Shown here: piece after piece, positions 9,368 through 17,308 of the stretch
Position numbering within the stretch: position 1 is the stretch's first letter
Layout of the letters: every line of letters begins with the position of its first letter
Source of the DNA: Microcoleus sp036705565
Lineage (GTDB): Bacteria; Cyanobacteriota; Cyanobacteriia; Cyanobacteriales; Microcoleaceae
Direction: 5' to 3' (one strand)
NCBI GenBank assembly: GCA_036705565.1
Contig: JAUBUY010000001.1
Length of the DNA stretch: 64,000 nucleotides
Position numbers and translations under genes: made by a program
The notes under the pieces: model-generated
The model's input: the letters and a program-made list of their open reading frames with translations, nothing else
Told to the model about the DNA's origin: nothing
Database searches by the model: none

Positions 9368-10171
9368 TTAATTATCTCGAAGTTCTTTTTCTTGCAAAAG
9401 TTGGGTAGCCCAAACCCGATCTTCTTCCGATAGAGACGGTACGGGTTCTCGCTCGTAATCGATCCGATAATCATAGCCAGCGCGATCGTAAACACCTGCA
9501 AATAATTCTGGTAAGTTAACAATAGGTTCTACATCTTCCTCGCGCAAGGGAAGCGGAAATATAGGTAGAGAATCGCGAAGATTAAAAGCATAAAGTTCGG
9601 CAAACGGACGGCGATTACTGGGACTGACCAAAACCCGATAATCGCTTTGAATAGAATTATTAAGAATGGGCATAGATTCCCATTTTCGTAGTAAATCGAT
9701 TTCGACTAAATTGGTTAAACTACCTAAAATACTCTGGCGTTTTTTCAGATAAGTAATTCTTCCTTCTCCACTACGTTTGTTGACAGGAGAAAGAATCTCA
9801 ATTGCAGTGACAACTTGTTTCGTTGCCATTTCTCGCACTTCCAAGTAAGTCTGTTTAATTTTTTCAGGAGCAGGCACTTTAACAGTAGTCGGAAGTGTTA
9901 TACTTACAGTGGCAACTGAACCTGTAGGAATATTCGGGTTATTAGATTGACGCTTAATCGCGACATCGGGGATACCTACTAAAAGGGAGTCGCTGTTACT
10001 GTCATTTGGATCGGTAATTTCATAGATTCGTTTGTCGATTGCAACCTCATATTTAGGCCGAATTTGAGGCATGATGGTATCAGCGATCGCGATAATCAAT
10101 CGATTGTGAGTTTCCTGCCAGAAATCGGGGTGTTCTAAGTAGGGGTCCATTCCAGGAAAAGGTGAAGGCAT
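9368..10171 (-). CDS. DUF4058 family protein
   Basis: A protein of about 267 residues of the DUF4058 family, common in multicellular cyanobacteria and of unknown function. The N terminus PSPFPGMDPYLEHPDFW and the following ELF-like segments (VAIDKRIYEI, LEVREMATKQVVTAIEILSP) are diagnostic; the last resembles the E.LSP.NK core of restriction-like folds, a resemblance only. The frame extends to 10201, but the conserved N terminus starts at the ATG at 10171, which I prefer. The gene is flanked by direct copies of the same intergenic repeat. Confidence 0.85.
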   Translation of the reverse strand: MPSPFPGMDPYLEHPDFWQETHNRLIIAIADTIMPQIRPKYEVAIDKRIYEITDPNDSNSDSLLVGIPDVAIKRQSNNPNIPTGSVATVSITLPTTVKVPAPEKIKQTYLEVREMATKQVVTAIEILSPVNKRSGEGRITYLKKRQSILGSLTNLVEIDLLRKWESMPILNNSIQSDYRVLVSPSNRRPFAELYAFNLRDSLPIFPLPLREEDVEPIVNLPELFAGVYDRAGYDYRIDYEREPVPSLSEEDRVWATQLLQEKELRDN

Positions 10172-10224
10172 AGGACTGTTCTCCGATGTATTGACTCTCA
10201 AATCATTTTAGCATTTTAAATTTT

Positions 10225-10334
10225 GTAGGGTGCGTCGCTGCGAGATTTTCGAGTGTCCCTCAAAAGTAGGGACACGGCAATGCCGTGTCCCTCCAAAAGC
10301 AATGCCGTGTCCCTACAAGAGCGACGCACCCTAC
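10225..10334. repeat. Palindromic repeat GTAGGGTGCGTCGC
   Basis: GTAGGGTGCGTCGC (10225-10238) is exactly inverted at 10321-10334. The interior contains inner palindromes AGGGACACGGCAATGCCGTGT (in part) that occur twice. It is a nested, foldable repeat between purQ and the DUF4058 gene, similar in its inner part to the one at 60512-60625. Confidence 0.8.
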
Positions 10335-10363
10335 GGTATCTACAACAATGTCGTAAATATCAA

Positions 10364-11065
10364 CTACAAAACAGCCGCCACAGTAGCCATCAGCAACCCT
10401 TGAAACAATTTGACCCCATCAGTTTCGCCCAACATCGGATCGGAAGCCCTCTCAGGATGCGGCATCATTCCTAATACATTGCCTTGGCGATTGCAAATAC
10501 CGGCAATATTATTTAACGAACCGTTGGGATTCCCAGCATCGCTAATTTTGCCCGCCTCTGTGCAGTAGCGAAACAGCACTTGCTCGTGCTCTTCTAGTTC
10601 TGCTAATGTATCCGCATCAGCATAATAATTGCCTTCACCGTGGGCGATCGGCAAATCGATGATTTCACCCGTAGTATAAGCCGCAGTCCAACGAGTATTA
10701 CCGCGTTCGACTTTCAAAGAAGCGCGATCGCAAATAAAATTCAATCCCGCATTCCGCACCAGAGCACCGGGCAACAAACCAGCTTCAGTCAACACCTGAA
10801 AACCGTTGCAGATGCCTAATACAAGCTTTCCTTGTTTAGCGTGTTCCGCCGTAGCCCGCATCGCCGGAGAAAAACGGGCGATCGCGCCGCACCGCAAATA
10901 ATCTCCGTAACTGAAACCACCGGGAATTACAATGATATCAATATCCGAAATATCGGTATCTTCGTGCCAAATCATGCGAGTTGGTTGGTGCAGTAACCCT
11001 TGAGTCACCCACACCACATCGCGATCGCAATTTGAACCCGGAAAAACAATAACTCCAAATTTCAT
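10364..11065 (-). CDS. purQ: FGAM synthase subunit PurQ
   Basis: PurQ is the glutaminase subunit of phosphoribosylformylglycinamidine synthase, which supplies ammonia for the fourth step of purine synthesis. The 233-residue product starts MKFGVIVFPGSNCDRD, has the class-I amidotransferase nucleophile segment GICNGFQVL (Cys), and ends with the MMPHPERASDP motif holding the catalytic His/Glu. Length is as expected. purS lies upstream on the same strand (11384-11668), so the order purS-purQ is kept, but about 320 bp of repeats separate them. PurL is not in the window. Confidence 0.96.
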   Translation of the reverse strand: MKFGVIVFPGSNCDRDVVWVTQGLLHQPTRMIWHEDTDISDIDIIVIPGGFSYGDYLRCGAIARFSPAMRATAEHAKQGKLVLGICNGFQVLTEAGLLPGALVRNAGLNFICDRASLKVERGNTRWTAAYTTGEIIDLPIAHGEGNYYADADTLAELEEHEQVLFRYCTEAGKISDAGNPNGSLNNIAGICNRQGNVLGMMPHPERASDPMLGETDGVKLFQGLLMATVAAVL

Positions 11066-11070
11066 AAGCT

Positions 11071-11158
11071 CAAGGAAGAAGGAAGAAGGAAGAAGGAAGA
11101 GGGAAGAAGGAAGAAGGAAGAAGGAAGAAGGAAGAGGGAAGAAGGAAGAGGGAAGAGG
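11071..11158. repeat. GGAAGAA heptamer STRR
   Basis: About twelve tandem copies of a 7-bp unit (AGAAGGA with AGAGGGA variants) directly upstream of the purQ start codon. A sister array occurs at 51988-52105. The purine strand is the plus strand, so the purQ transcript would carry the pyrimidine version in its leader. Confidence 0.85.
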
Positions 11159-11208
11159 TGTAAACTTAAGACTGAAATCTTATGTTTCTCTCGCTTGTAT
11201 CTAAGTCT

Positions 11209-11362
11209 CGATCCCCCTAAATCCCCCTTAAGAAGGGGGACTTTGAGTGTTCCGAATCCCCGCTTTTTAACGAAGACTGTGAATGCTCTTGTCCCCGCTT
11301 TTTAGCAAAGACTTTCAGAACCCTCTTGTCCCCCCCTTATTAAGGGGGGTTAGGGGGGATCG
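11209..11362. repeat. Palindromic repeat ATCCCCCTAA type
   Basis: GATCCCCCTAAATCCCCCTT at the left (11210-11229) is mirrored by AAGGGGGGTTAGGGGGGATC at the right (about 11342-11361). Internal copies of CCCCGCTTTTTA.C.AAGACT are repeated. This dispersed-repeat type lies between purS and purQ. Confidence 0.75.
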
Positions 11363-11383
11363 AAGAGCTACGGGCGATCGAAT

Positions 11384-11668
11384 TTAGGCCGCCGCTGTCT
11401 CCACAGCAACAGGAATTTCAGTCAAATCAAAGCGATAATTTTCAATCACTGGATTGGCCAAAAGTTGGTCGCAAACGCGATCGAGTTGTTCGCGGGCCTG
11501 GGACTCACCAGCAGCAGTCAGCGTCAATTCAACGTATTTCCCGATTCGCACACGCTCAACATTGTCGTATCCCATGTGTTGCAAACCAGACTGTACGGCA
11601 GTGCCGGCGGGATCTAAAACAGAAGGGCGGAGGGTAACATAGATTTGGGCAAGATATTTCTGAGTCAC
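11384..11668 (-). CDS. purS: FGAM synthase subunit PurS
   Basis: PurS is the small subunit that bridges PurL and PurQ in the three-part FGAM synthase. The 94-residue protein has the family pattern: YLAQIYVTLRPSVLDPAGTAVQ at the N terminus (quoted in part), the GLQHMGYDNVERVRIGKYVEL core, and the NPVIENYRF end. It is the first gene of the purS-purQ pair. The short C-terminal tail (VAVETAAA) is extra compared with many homologues. Confidence 0.94.
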   Translation of the reverse strand: MTQKYLAQIYVTLRPSVLDPAGTAVQSGLQHMGYDNVERVRIGKYVELTLTAAGESQAREQLDRVCDQLLANPVIENYRFDLTEIPVAVETAAA

Positions 11669-11811
11669 GGGAATGTTGCGGTAGGTGATGTGAAAGTTAG
11701 CCCCATTGTATTCTACAACCGAGCTGCGCGCCGATCGCCATTTGGTTCGCCCAAGTAAGATAGCCTAGAAACAGGGACAGATGTGATTCCAGCAGATTAC
11801 ACAAAAAAATT

Positions 11812-12204
11812 ATGAGAACCAACCGCACCCGCAGTCAGGAGCGTATTTTACACTTGCTCAAGCACTTGAATCGATCGCTCTCAGCGCAAGATATCTACTT
11901 AGAACTGCGTAACAGCGACCAAAGCATGGGCCTAGCAACCGTTTACCGTTCCCTCGACGGTTTAAAGCGAGAGGGGTTCGTTCACGTCAGAACTCTCGCT
12001 AGTGGCGAGTCTCTCTACGGTGCCGCCCACCAAGACCAACACCACCTAACTTGTCTGGAATGTGGCGCGTCCATTACGATCGACGAATGCCCCGTCCACC
12101 ACTTAGAAAGCCAACTACAACAATCTCATTCTTTCAAGATTTATTATCACACTTTGGAGTTTTTTGGATTGTGCGATCGATGTACTTTGGCTCAAGAATC
12201 TTAG
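11812..12204 (+). CDS. zur: Fur-family regulator, Zur (FurB) type
   Basis: A 130-residue Fur-superfamily metal-dependent repressor. The N-terminal winged helix includes LSAQDIYLELR and MGLATVYRSLDGLKREG; the C-terminal part has the metal-site residues HQDQHHLTCLECG, CPVHHLE, HTLEFFGLCDRC. The start MRTNRTRSQERILHLLK and the overall pattern resemble cyanobacterial Zur (FurB) more than Fur or PerR, so zinc is the likely metal. The TAG stop (12202-12204) is built from the TTA target duplication and the first base of a MITE, so the C terminus may have been altered by the insertion. The call of Zur rather than another paralogue is by recall of family sequences. Confidence 0.8.
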   Translation: MRTNRTRSQERILHLLKHLNRSLSAQDIYLELRNSDQSMGLATVYRSLDGLKREGFVHVRTLASGESLYGAAHQDQHHLTCLECGASITIDECPVHHLESQLQQSHSFKIYYHTLEFFGLCDRCTLAQES

Positions 12205-12328
12205 GATCGCGAATTAAATAACTTACAATTTTAATTGTTATTGTGGGATGGGCGTCCCGCCCGTCCACTCATGACGGGCGGGACGCCCATCCCACTTTCA
12301 AGAGTGGAAGTTATTTAATTCTCATTCC
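12204..12328. mobile_element. MITE copy A (TTA target duplication)
   Basis: A 125-bp palindromic element with terminal arms GGATCGCGAATTAAATAACTT at the left and AAGTTATTTAATTCTCATTCC at the right, and an interior GC-rich palindrome (GTGGGATGGGCGTCCCGCCC inverted). It is flanked by TTA at 12201-12203 and 12329-12331. It has no coding capacity. Copies B (53636-53762) and C (33775-33901) share the arms and flanking 3-bp repeats. Confidence 0.85.
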
Positions 12329-12331
12329 TTA

Positions 12332-12643
12332 GAGAAGTTATTAGTCATGAGTGATATCAATTCCGGTTGCACGAGCGAAATGATTGTTGACTGTTGATTG
12401 CTGAGTGTTGACCGAAAGCATCCAGGATACCCGCCACGTGATTCATTCCGAAAGCAGACTCAGGACCGGTGAAATAAAAAACCTGTATCCGATAAAGGAG
12501 CCCCCGAATTTATCGGTGGGGTCAATGCTTCAATTCTTTAATCTAAAATCTAAAATCTAAAATCGATTGACTGGGTGTTAAACCGCCGAGGCTGGTTTTG
12601 TTTGTGTAGGGACAGATTTCAACCTGTTGTTTTATTAACTAGC
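12332..12643. repeat. Intergenic repeat remnants
   Basis: No gene is seen. The gap contains a (TGACTGT)-type heptamer segment near 12385-12412, a partial copy (about 12428-12450) of the GATACCCGCCACGTGAT end of the 128-bp dispersed repeat, and at 12541-12566 three copies of the heptamer ATCTAAA. These appear to be scattered parts of the repeat families described elsewhere. Confidence 0.65.
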
Positions 12644-14881
12644 TCAAGGATGCAAAAACTCTAAATGGTCTCCTGGAATCGATCGCAATTTTGCAGCCGA
12701 GCCTTGCATTTTCAACCTACCCCGTTCTAACATGATAATCCAATCGGCGCGATCGATCACTCGCGGCCTGTGACTGATAAAAATCGTCGTTTTCCCGTGC
12801 CGATACATCAACAACTGTTCTAAAACTTCCGCTTCGCTTGCGGGGTCAAGCCCTGCGGTAGATTCGTCTAAAATCAATACGGGTGGGTTGTTGAGAATGG
12901 CGCGGGCGATCGCCAATCTCTGTCTTTGTCCGCCAGAAATATTCGCTCCAAACTCCCCTAAAACAGTTTGATATTTATCCGGCAATTGGCTAATAAATTC
13001 ATCCGCGCCCGCAATTTTACACGCTTTCACAATCTGTTCAAAGCTGATATCTGGACTGCCCAATCGAAAATTTTCTAGAATCGAACGGCTCCAAAAATGC
13101 GCTTCTTGGGGAACCAATACTACCTGCTGTCTGAGACTGTCAAGAGACAAATCCTGCAAGTTGTAACCGCCTATTCTAATATTACCAGCTTGCAGCGGGT
13201 ACAGACCAGCAATTACTTTGGCTAGCGTACTTTTTCCGCAGCCGGAATGGCCGATTAAAGCAATTGCTTGACCGCCGGGAAATGTGACAGAAAAATTTTC
13301 CAGCAAATCAAGTCTGCCGGGGTAGTGAAAATTAACACTCTTGCAAACAATACCGTCGCGGTCTTGAATAGTTACAAAAGGTTTATTCGTATTGTCTTTA
13401 GTTTCCGGTTCAGCATCGATCACTTCCGACAGCCTTTGAGTTGCTGTCTGCACGCGAGTCATTTCATCAGTAAATCCTACTAGCGAATTTACCCAATTAG
13501 TAACGTTTTGATTCATACTAATAAACGCTAGCAACTGACCGATACTCAATACCTTGTCAATCACTAAACCGCTACCAAGCCACAGCAGAGTAATGCTGCC
13601 AGCAGAGGCAACAAAACTCGAAAATATATTGTTGAGAATGCCAATTTGTGTAGTGCGGAAAGTCAGCTTTGCTAAGCGACCGAAGCGGGTTTGAAATTCT
13701 TCCCAAAGTTGCTGGCCGCTGCTAGTAGTTTTGACCGTCAGCGCGCCTTTAAAAGTTTCTACTAAAACGCCTTGAGTTTCGGCTTCCAACACCAATAAAC
13801 TGCGCGTTTTTTGCTGCAATGCGGGCAGAAATACCACTGTAGAGGCAGTCATTAACAGAGCTATAGCTGTAGCGGCTAACGTCAGCTCCTTGCTGTAAAA
13901 TAACATAAAAATAAAAGAAACTACAGCTATAAAAAATTGACTAGGCAAGCTGATAGCGACTTGAGAAACTAATTTATTGATTTCTTGGATATCTTGTAAT
14001 CTACTGACAATTTCGCCACTGCGTCTAGTTTCGTAAAAACTCAAAGGCAATCGCAGGAATTTGCGCGCGAATTCCATCACCAATCCCAATTCTAAACGCT
14101 GGGAAAACTGAGCAATTAAGTTCGATTGTACCAATCCTAAACTGCTGCTAAAAAGGTTCATAACTATAACTGCGATCGCCACGCTTGCCAGGAGTTGTCT
14201 GTCTCCCCGCACCAGGATGTCGTCGGTGAGCATTTGAACTAGAAAAGGCGAAGAAATTGACAGCAAACCCAACACTGCATTTAGCAAAAATGCTTCCATT
14301 AAAAGCGGGCGATAAATCCCAATCCGGCGCATCCATTTTTCTAAAGAATTGGCGGGCGGTTGACCCTCTGCTGCTGCAAAAAACCGCTCAGCATCGGGTT
14401 CTACTAGCAAGCACAGCCAATCTGTCCAAGCTGCTGCTAATTCTGCTTTAGAAACATAGCGCATACCGACGGCTGGATCGCCGATCGCATATTGGTTGCC
14501 CTGTTTTCCGTACAAAACAACCCAGTGAGAGCCGCTCCAGTGAATAATCATCGGTAGAGGGGCATCATCGAGCTTGTCTAAAATTGCAGCGGCTGCTCGC
14601 ACCGATCGAGCATTAAAGCCGATCGCCTCAGCACCTTGTTTCAAGCCAAGTAAACTCGTCCCTTTTTGGTCGGTGCCCGCACATTCTCGCAAGCGGCTAA
14701 TAGTAAAATTTTGTCCGTAAAATTTCGCGATCGAAGCCAAACAAGCCGCCCCGCAATCTTCTTCGCTCTGCTGGAGAACAACCTGATATTTCTTAAACCT
14801 GTTAACTTGTCCGAATAATGGCACTTTGCCGATCAAAGGGATGTTCTTTAACATTTTGCAAAATGAATAATGGTAGAGCAT
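12644..14881 (-). CDS. Peptidase-containing ABC exporter (C39, PCAT type)
   Basis: A 745-residue bacteriocin-type ABC exporter that cuts double-glycine leader peptides and exports the core across the inner membrane. It has an N-terminal C39 cysteine protease with Cys43 (EEDCGAACL), His119 (SHWVVL) and Asp135 (IGDPA), then a six-helix transmembrane domain (about residues 185-470), then a nucleotide-binding domain with Walker A GHSGCGKST, signature ISGGQRQRL and Walker B VLILDEST. All catalytic residues look intact. Two candidate substrates with GG leaders lie just upstream on the same strand, and an HlyD adaptor lies further upstream on the opposite strand. An alternative start is the Met at 14854. 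Confidence 0.95.
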   Translation of the reverse strand: MLYHYSFCKMLKNIPLIGKVPLFGQVNRFKKYQVVLQQSEEDCGAACLASIAKFYGQNFTISRLRECAGTDQKGTSLLGLKQGAEAIGFNARSVRAAAAILDKLDDAPLPMIIHWSGSHWVVLYGKQGNQYAIGDPAVGMRYVSKAELAAAWTDWLCLLVEPDAERFFAAAEGQPPANSLEKWMRRIGIYRPLLMEAFLLNAVLGLLSISSPFLVQMLTDDILVRGDRQLLASVAIAVIVMNLFSSSLGLVQSNLIAQFSQRLELGLVMEFARKFLRLPLSFYETRRSGEIVSRLQDIQEINKLVSQVAISLPSQFFIAVVSFIFMLFYSKELTLAATAIALLMTASTVVFLPALQQKTRSLLVLEAETQGVLVETFKGALTVKTTSSGQQLWEEFQTRFGRLAKLTFRTTQIGILNNIFSSFVASAGSITLLWLGSGLVIDKVLSIGQLLAFISMNQNVTNWVNSLVGFTDEMTRVQTATQRLSEVIDAEPETKDNTNKPFVTIQDRDGIVCKSVNFHYPGRLDLLENFSVTFPGGQAIALIGHSGCGKSTLAKVIAGLYPLQAGNIRIGGYNLQDLSLDSLRQQVVLVPQEAHFWSRSILENFRLGSPDISFEQIVKACKIAGADEFISQLPDKYQTVLGEFGANISGGQRQRLAIARAILNNPPVLILDESTAGLDPASEAEVLEQLLMYRHGKTTIFISHRPRVIDRADWIIMLERGRLKMQGSAAKLRSIPGDHLEFLHP

Positions 14882-14920
14882 AAAGAAGATTACTCATCAC
14901 CAACTACCCAATCAGCAAAA

Positions 14921-14944
14921 AGCACCCATAAAGTTATGGGTGCT
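14921..14944 (-). terminator. Rho-independent terminator after precursor 1
   Basis: AGCACCCATA and TATGGGTGCT form a perfect 10-bp stem around a 4-nt loop; on the minus strand the stem is followed by TTTTTG. It lies between the 60-residue precursor gene and the exporter start, so it may limit readthrough into the exporter. Confidence 0.8.
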
Positions 14945-14989
14945 TTCTCGATTCCACAGTTATAAATCTGAATTGACTAGCACTAAACT

Positions 14990-15172
14990 TTAGTAGTAGG
15001 CGTAGCGGACTACTCTTCTGTATGAACCGTCGTAATTCCGGCGGTACACGACCCAACTGCGCCGCTGCCGGTGACAATTGTATCGATTGGCATAATAGTG
15101 ACCGCCGTTGACGCTAGCTGATTCTTCAGATGTAAGTTCAGCAAACAGTGAATTGTCCTTTGTTTCTTTCAT
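14990..15172 (-). CDS. Double-glycine leader peptide precursor 1
   Basis: A 60-residue peptide precursor. The leader SLFAELTSEESASVNGG has the double-glycine (LxxELxxxE...GG) pattern cut by C39 exporters. The predicted 36-residue core is very rich in Tyr and Arg (six or more of each), with one Cys, and is strongly cationic. The ribosome-binding site GGAG lies 8 nt before the ATG. It sits immediately upstream of the C39 exporter and is followed by a terminator. Antimicrobial, signalling or structural roles are all possible; the core shows no lanthipeptide-like Ser/Thr/Cys pattern. Confidence 0.85.
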   Translation of the reverse strand: MKETKDNSLFAELTSEESASVNGGHYYANRYNCHRQRRSWVVYRRNYDGSYRRVVRYAYY

Positions 15173-15341
15173 GATTGGACTCCGTTTAACTTAATAAAAT
15201 TGAAGGAAAACTAGAAATATTATTTAATTTCTAGACCCTAGTGTAAATACTGAGTAATACTTCTTGTGGTTCTGTACGACCTCCGGAATACTACTGATAA
15301 AATTTCAAAATTTACTCGATCGCACAACTTGACTCAGCTAT

Positions 15342-15569
15342 CTAAACCACTAGGGTTGGGTAAGGGCGATCGCGGCTCGGATCGTACAGATAAAACTGCC
15401 TAGGCGGTGGCAGGAAAAACAGCATATTCAGGCCATAGCTGCTGCTGTTATCCGTCTCGCTGTTGTTATTAGCGCTACTAACACCGCTGGTAATGCAGCC
15501 ACCGTTGACAGTAGCAGATTCTCCATCGGTTAGTTCGATGAAGAGTGAACCTTGTTGGTTTTCTGGCAT
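15342..15569 (-). CDS. Double-glycine leader peptide precursor 2
   Basis: A 75-residue precursor with a leader nearly the same as that of its neighbour (SLFIELTDGESATVNGG). The predicted 51-residue core begins with Cys, is rich in Ser/Asn in the first part, and has a Pro/Tyr/Phe-rich second part (LPPPRQFYLYDP). The cores of the two peptides are unrelated although the leaders are conserved, the usual picture for peptides sharing one exporter. AGGAG lies 8 nt before the ATG. It is the upstream member of the pair. Confidence 0.83.
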   Translation of the reverse strand: MPENQQGSLFIELTDGESATVNGGCITSGVSSANNNSETDNSSSYGLNMLFFLPPPRQFYLYDPSRDRPYPTLVV

Positions 15570-15691
15570 AAATAACTCCTATTGATACCTATGTACTTAC
15601 TTACTACCTACGCATACAGTAAAAACCCGGTAACAGCGCCAAAAGTTATGGCGGAAACGCCGTATTTTCATGACCGCGAATTTCTTCATGT

Positions 15692-15809
15692 GATACCCGC
15701 CACGTGATTTATCCGTGCAATCAATCCCAAATCGAAAATCCTCAAGAAAGAGCATTTATCTCGCGCAAGTCAATCCAAAATCTAAAATCTAAAATCTAAA
15801 ATCGAATGA
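15692..15809 (-). repeat. 128-bp dispersed repeat, copy R1
   Basis: This copy reads on the minus strand: heptamer run GATTTTA at the start, then the conserved core TTGCGCGAGATAAATGCTCT TTCTTGAGGAT, then a short AT-rich stretch, then a weak hairpin ending in ATCACGTGGCGGGTA. The same layout occurs at 43818-43945 and 54828-54955 on the plus strand. It lies between precursor 2 and the HlyD gene. Confidence 0.85.
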
Positions 15810-16040
15810 CAGTAGCCCGCTGGCTTCACTCCTCTTGATATTTGGCGAACTTTGTGGGTGGGAACGGCAAAGCTGTGCGGATTTTTACCTTTACCCTGTG
15901 AATTTTGATTTAGACTTCTAAACCTATTCTTGGTTTCCGGAAAGGTGAGAGTAAAAGTGACAAAAGAAATCAGCGATCTCTCCCTCTTCCCCAACTCAAA
16001 ACTCCAAACTCCAAACTATTCCCCTCTCCCCCTTGCCGCC

Positions 16041-17156
16041 ATGTCTCTGACTCCCGAAGCCACACCCGCTGAAACCTTTGATAACGACCAGTTTTTGCCC
16101 CCTGTCAGCCGCTGGACGACTTTGGGGGGCATTTTGATGGTGGCGACCTTTGGCGGGGCGATCGCCCTTGCTAGCGTCACCAAATACAGCGCTACAGTCA
16201 AAGCAGACGCGATCGTCCGTCCAGCCGGAGAAGTGCGCGTCGTGCAAGCCGCCACCGAAGGAACCGTCGAAAGCATTGCTGTCAGCGAGAATCAGAGAGT
16301 ACAAGAAGGAGATGCGATCGCAGTTGTAGATGCTTCGCGTTTGGGCGCTCAACAACAGCAGTTACAAGAAATAATTAATCAGTCTCAAACCACAGCACAG
16401 CAAATCAACCAGCAACTTCGCGACTTAGAAAATCAAATTTTGGCCAGCGCCCAATTTAAAAGCATCCAAAGTGAAACTTCCGCCCAACAGGAATTAATCG
16501 AATCCGCTTTAGTAAAAATCGCCACACCGCTGCCGGATGTCGCCGAGAGACTGGGCCGAAGTCGGCGGGTTTTGCTCGTCAAGCGATCGTCCATTCAACA
16601 ACAATTAATTCAAGCTAAAAAAGAACTAAATCAAATTGAGTTAAAACTCGAAAATAGCGTGATCCGCACGCCCACGGATGGTACAATTCTCAGATTGGAA
16701 GTACGAAATACTGGTCAAACCGTACAAGCCGGCAGTGCGATCGCCCAAATCGTCCCCAGCGACGTACCCCTGGTAGTCAAAGCCAAGGTGACATCCCAAG
16801 ACATCGCCCGCATCCAAATCGGCCAACCCGTACAGATCAGGATTTCGGCTTTGCCTTTCCCCGATTACGGCACATTAAAAGGAACTGTCAGCGAAATCGC
16901 CCCAGATGCGATCGCCCCTCAAAATCCCACTAATAATTTAGGTACAGCTTATTACGAAGTGGCAATTAAGCCCGAACAAACTTATTTAACAAAACTCAAA
17001 TCCGCCAAGGGCCAATTCTTCGGCAACCCCCAGGCTAATGTCCCCCGCCAGTATTCGATTCAATCGGGAATGGAAGGCAGAGCCGATATTATTACCGGCG
17101 AAGAAACTATTCTGACATTTGTTTTGCGGAAAGCAAGGTTGCTGACAGATTGGTAA
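16041..17156 (+). CDS. HlyD-family membrane fusion protein
   Basis: A periplasmic adaptor that links an inner-membrane ABC exporter to an outer-membrane channel. The product of about 371 residues has one transmembrane helix near the N terminus (LGGILMVATFGGAIALASV), a split biotinyl-lipoyl domain (RVVQAATEGTVESIAVSENQ; TPTDGTILRLEV), a central coiled-coil hairpin rich in Gln, and a beta-barrel segment (VKAKVTSQDIARIQIGQPV). The frame continues upstream to 15930, but that part reads through spacer sequence, and the Met at 16041 fits family N termini better. It is divergent from the precursor genes and exporter and very likely works with the C39 exporter. No TolC-like gene is in the window. Confidence 0.9.
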   Translation: MSLTPEATPAETFDNDQFLPPVSRWTTLGGILMVATFGGAIALASVTKYSATVKADAIVRPAGEVRVVQAATEGTVESIAVSENQRVQEGDAIAVVDASRLGAQQQQLQEIINQSQTTAQQINQQLRDLENQILASAQFKSIQSETSAQQELIESALVKIATPLPDVAERLGRSRRVLLVKRSSIQQQLIQAKKELNQIELKLENSVIRTPTDGTILRLEVRNTGQTVQAGSAIAQIVPSDVPLVVKAKVTSQDIARIQIGQPVQIRISALPFPDYGTLKGTVSEIAPDAIAPQNPTNNLGTAYYEVAIKPEQTYLTKLKSAKGQFFGNPQANVPRQYSIQSGMEGRADIITGEETILTFVLRKARLLTDW

Positions 17157-17240
17157 TTAGTCAGTTGTCAGTTGTCAGTCGTCAGTTGTTAGTTGTCAGT
17201 CAACAGTCAGCAGTCAGCAGTCAGCAGTCAACCGCCAGAA
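17157..17240. repeat. TCAGTTG / CAGTCAG heptamer STRR
   Basis: Two adjacent runs of 7-bp units, first GTCAGTT-like and then CAGTCAG-like, fill the gap directly behind the HlyD stop codon. The remaining bases to 17308 form the trpS leader with no clear promoter. Confidence 0.8.
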
Positions 17241-17308
17241 AATTAGTGGCTCTGAAATTGAAATAACGTGTCAATATAGAAATGTGAGTTCAATTCTATT
17301 CTTTCCTC

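Noticed and set aside
14257..14451. Plus-strand frame inside the ABC exporter
   Set aside because: It is a shadow of the exporter gene with no independent support.
15782..15994. Minus-strand open frame upstream of the HlyD gene
   Set aside because: It is read through the dispersed repeat R1 and ends in heptamer sequence; no leader peptide or conserved motif.
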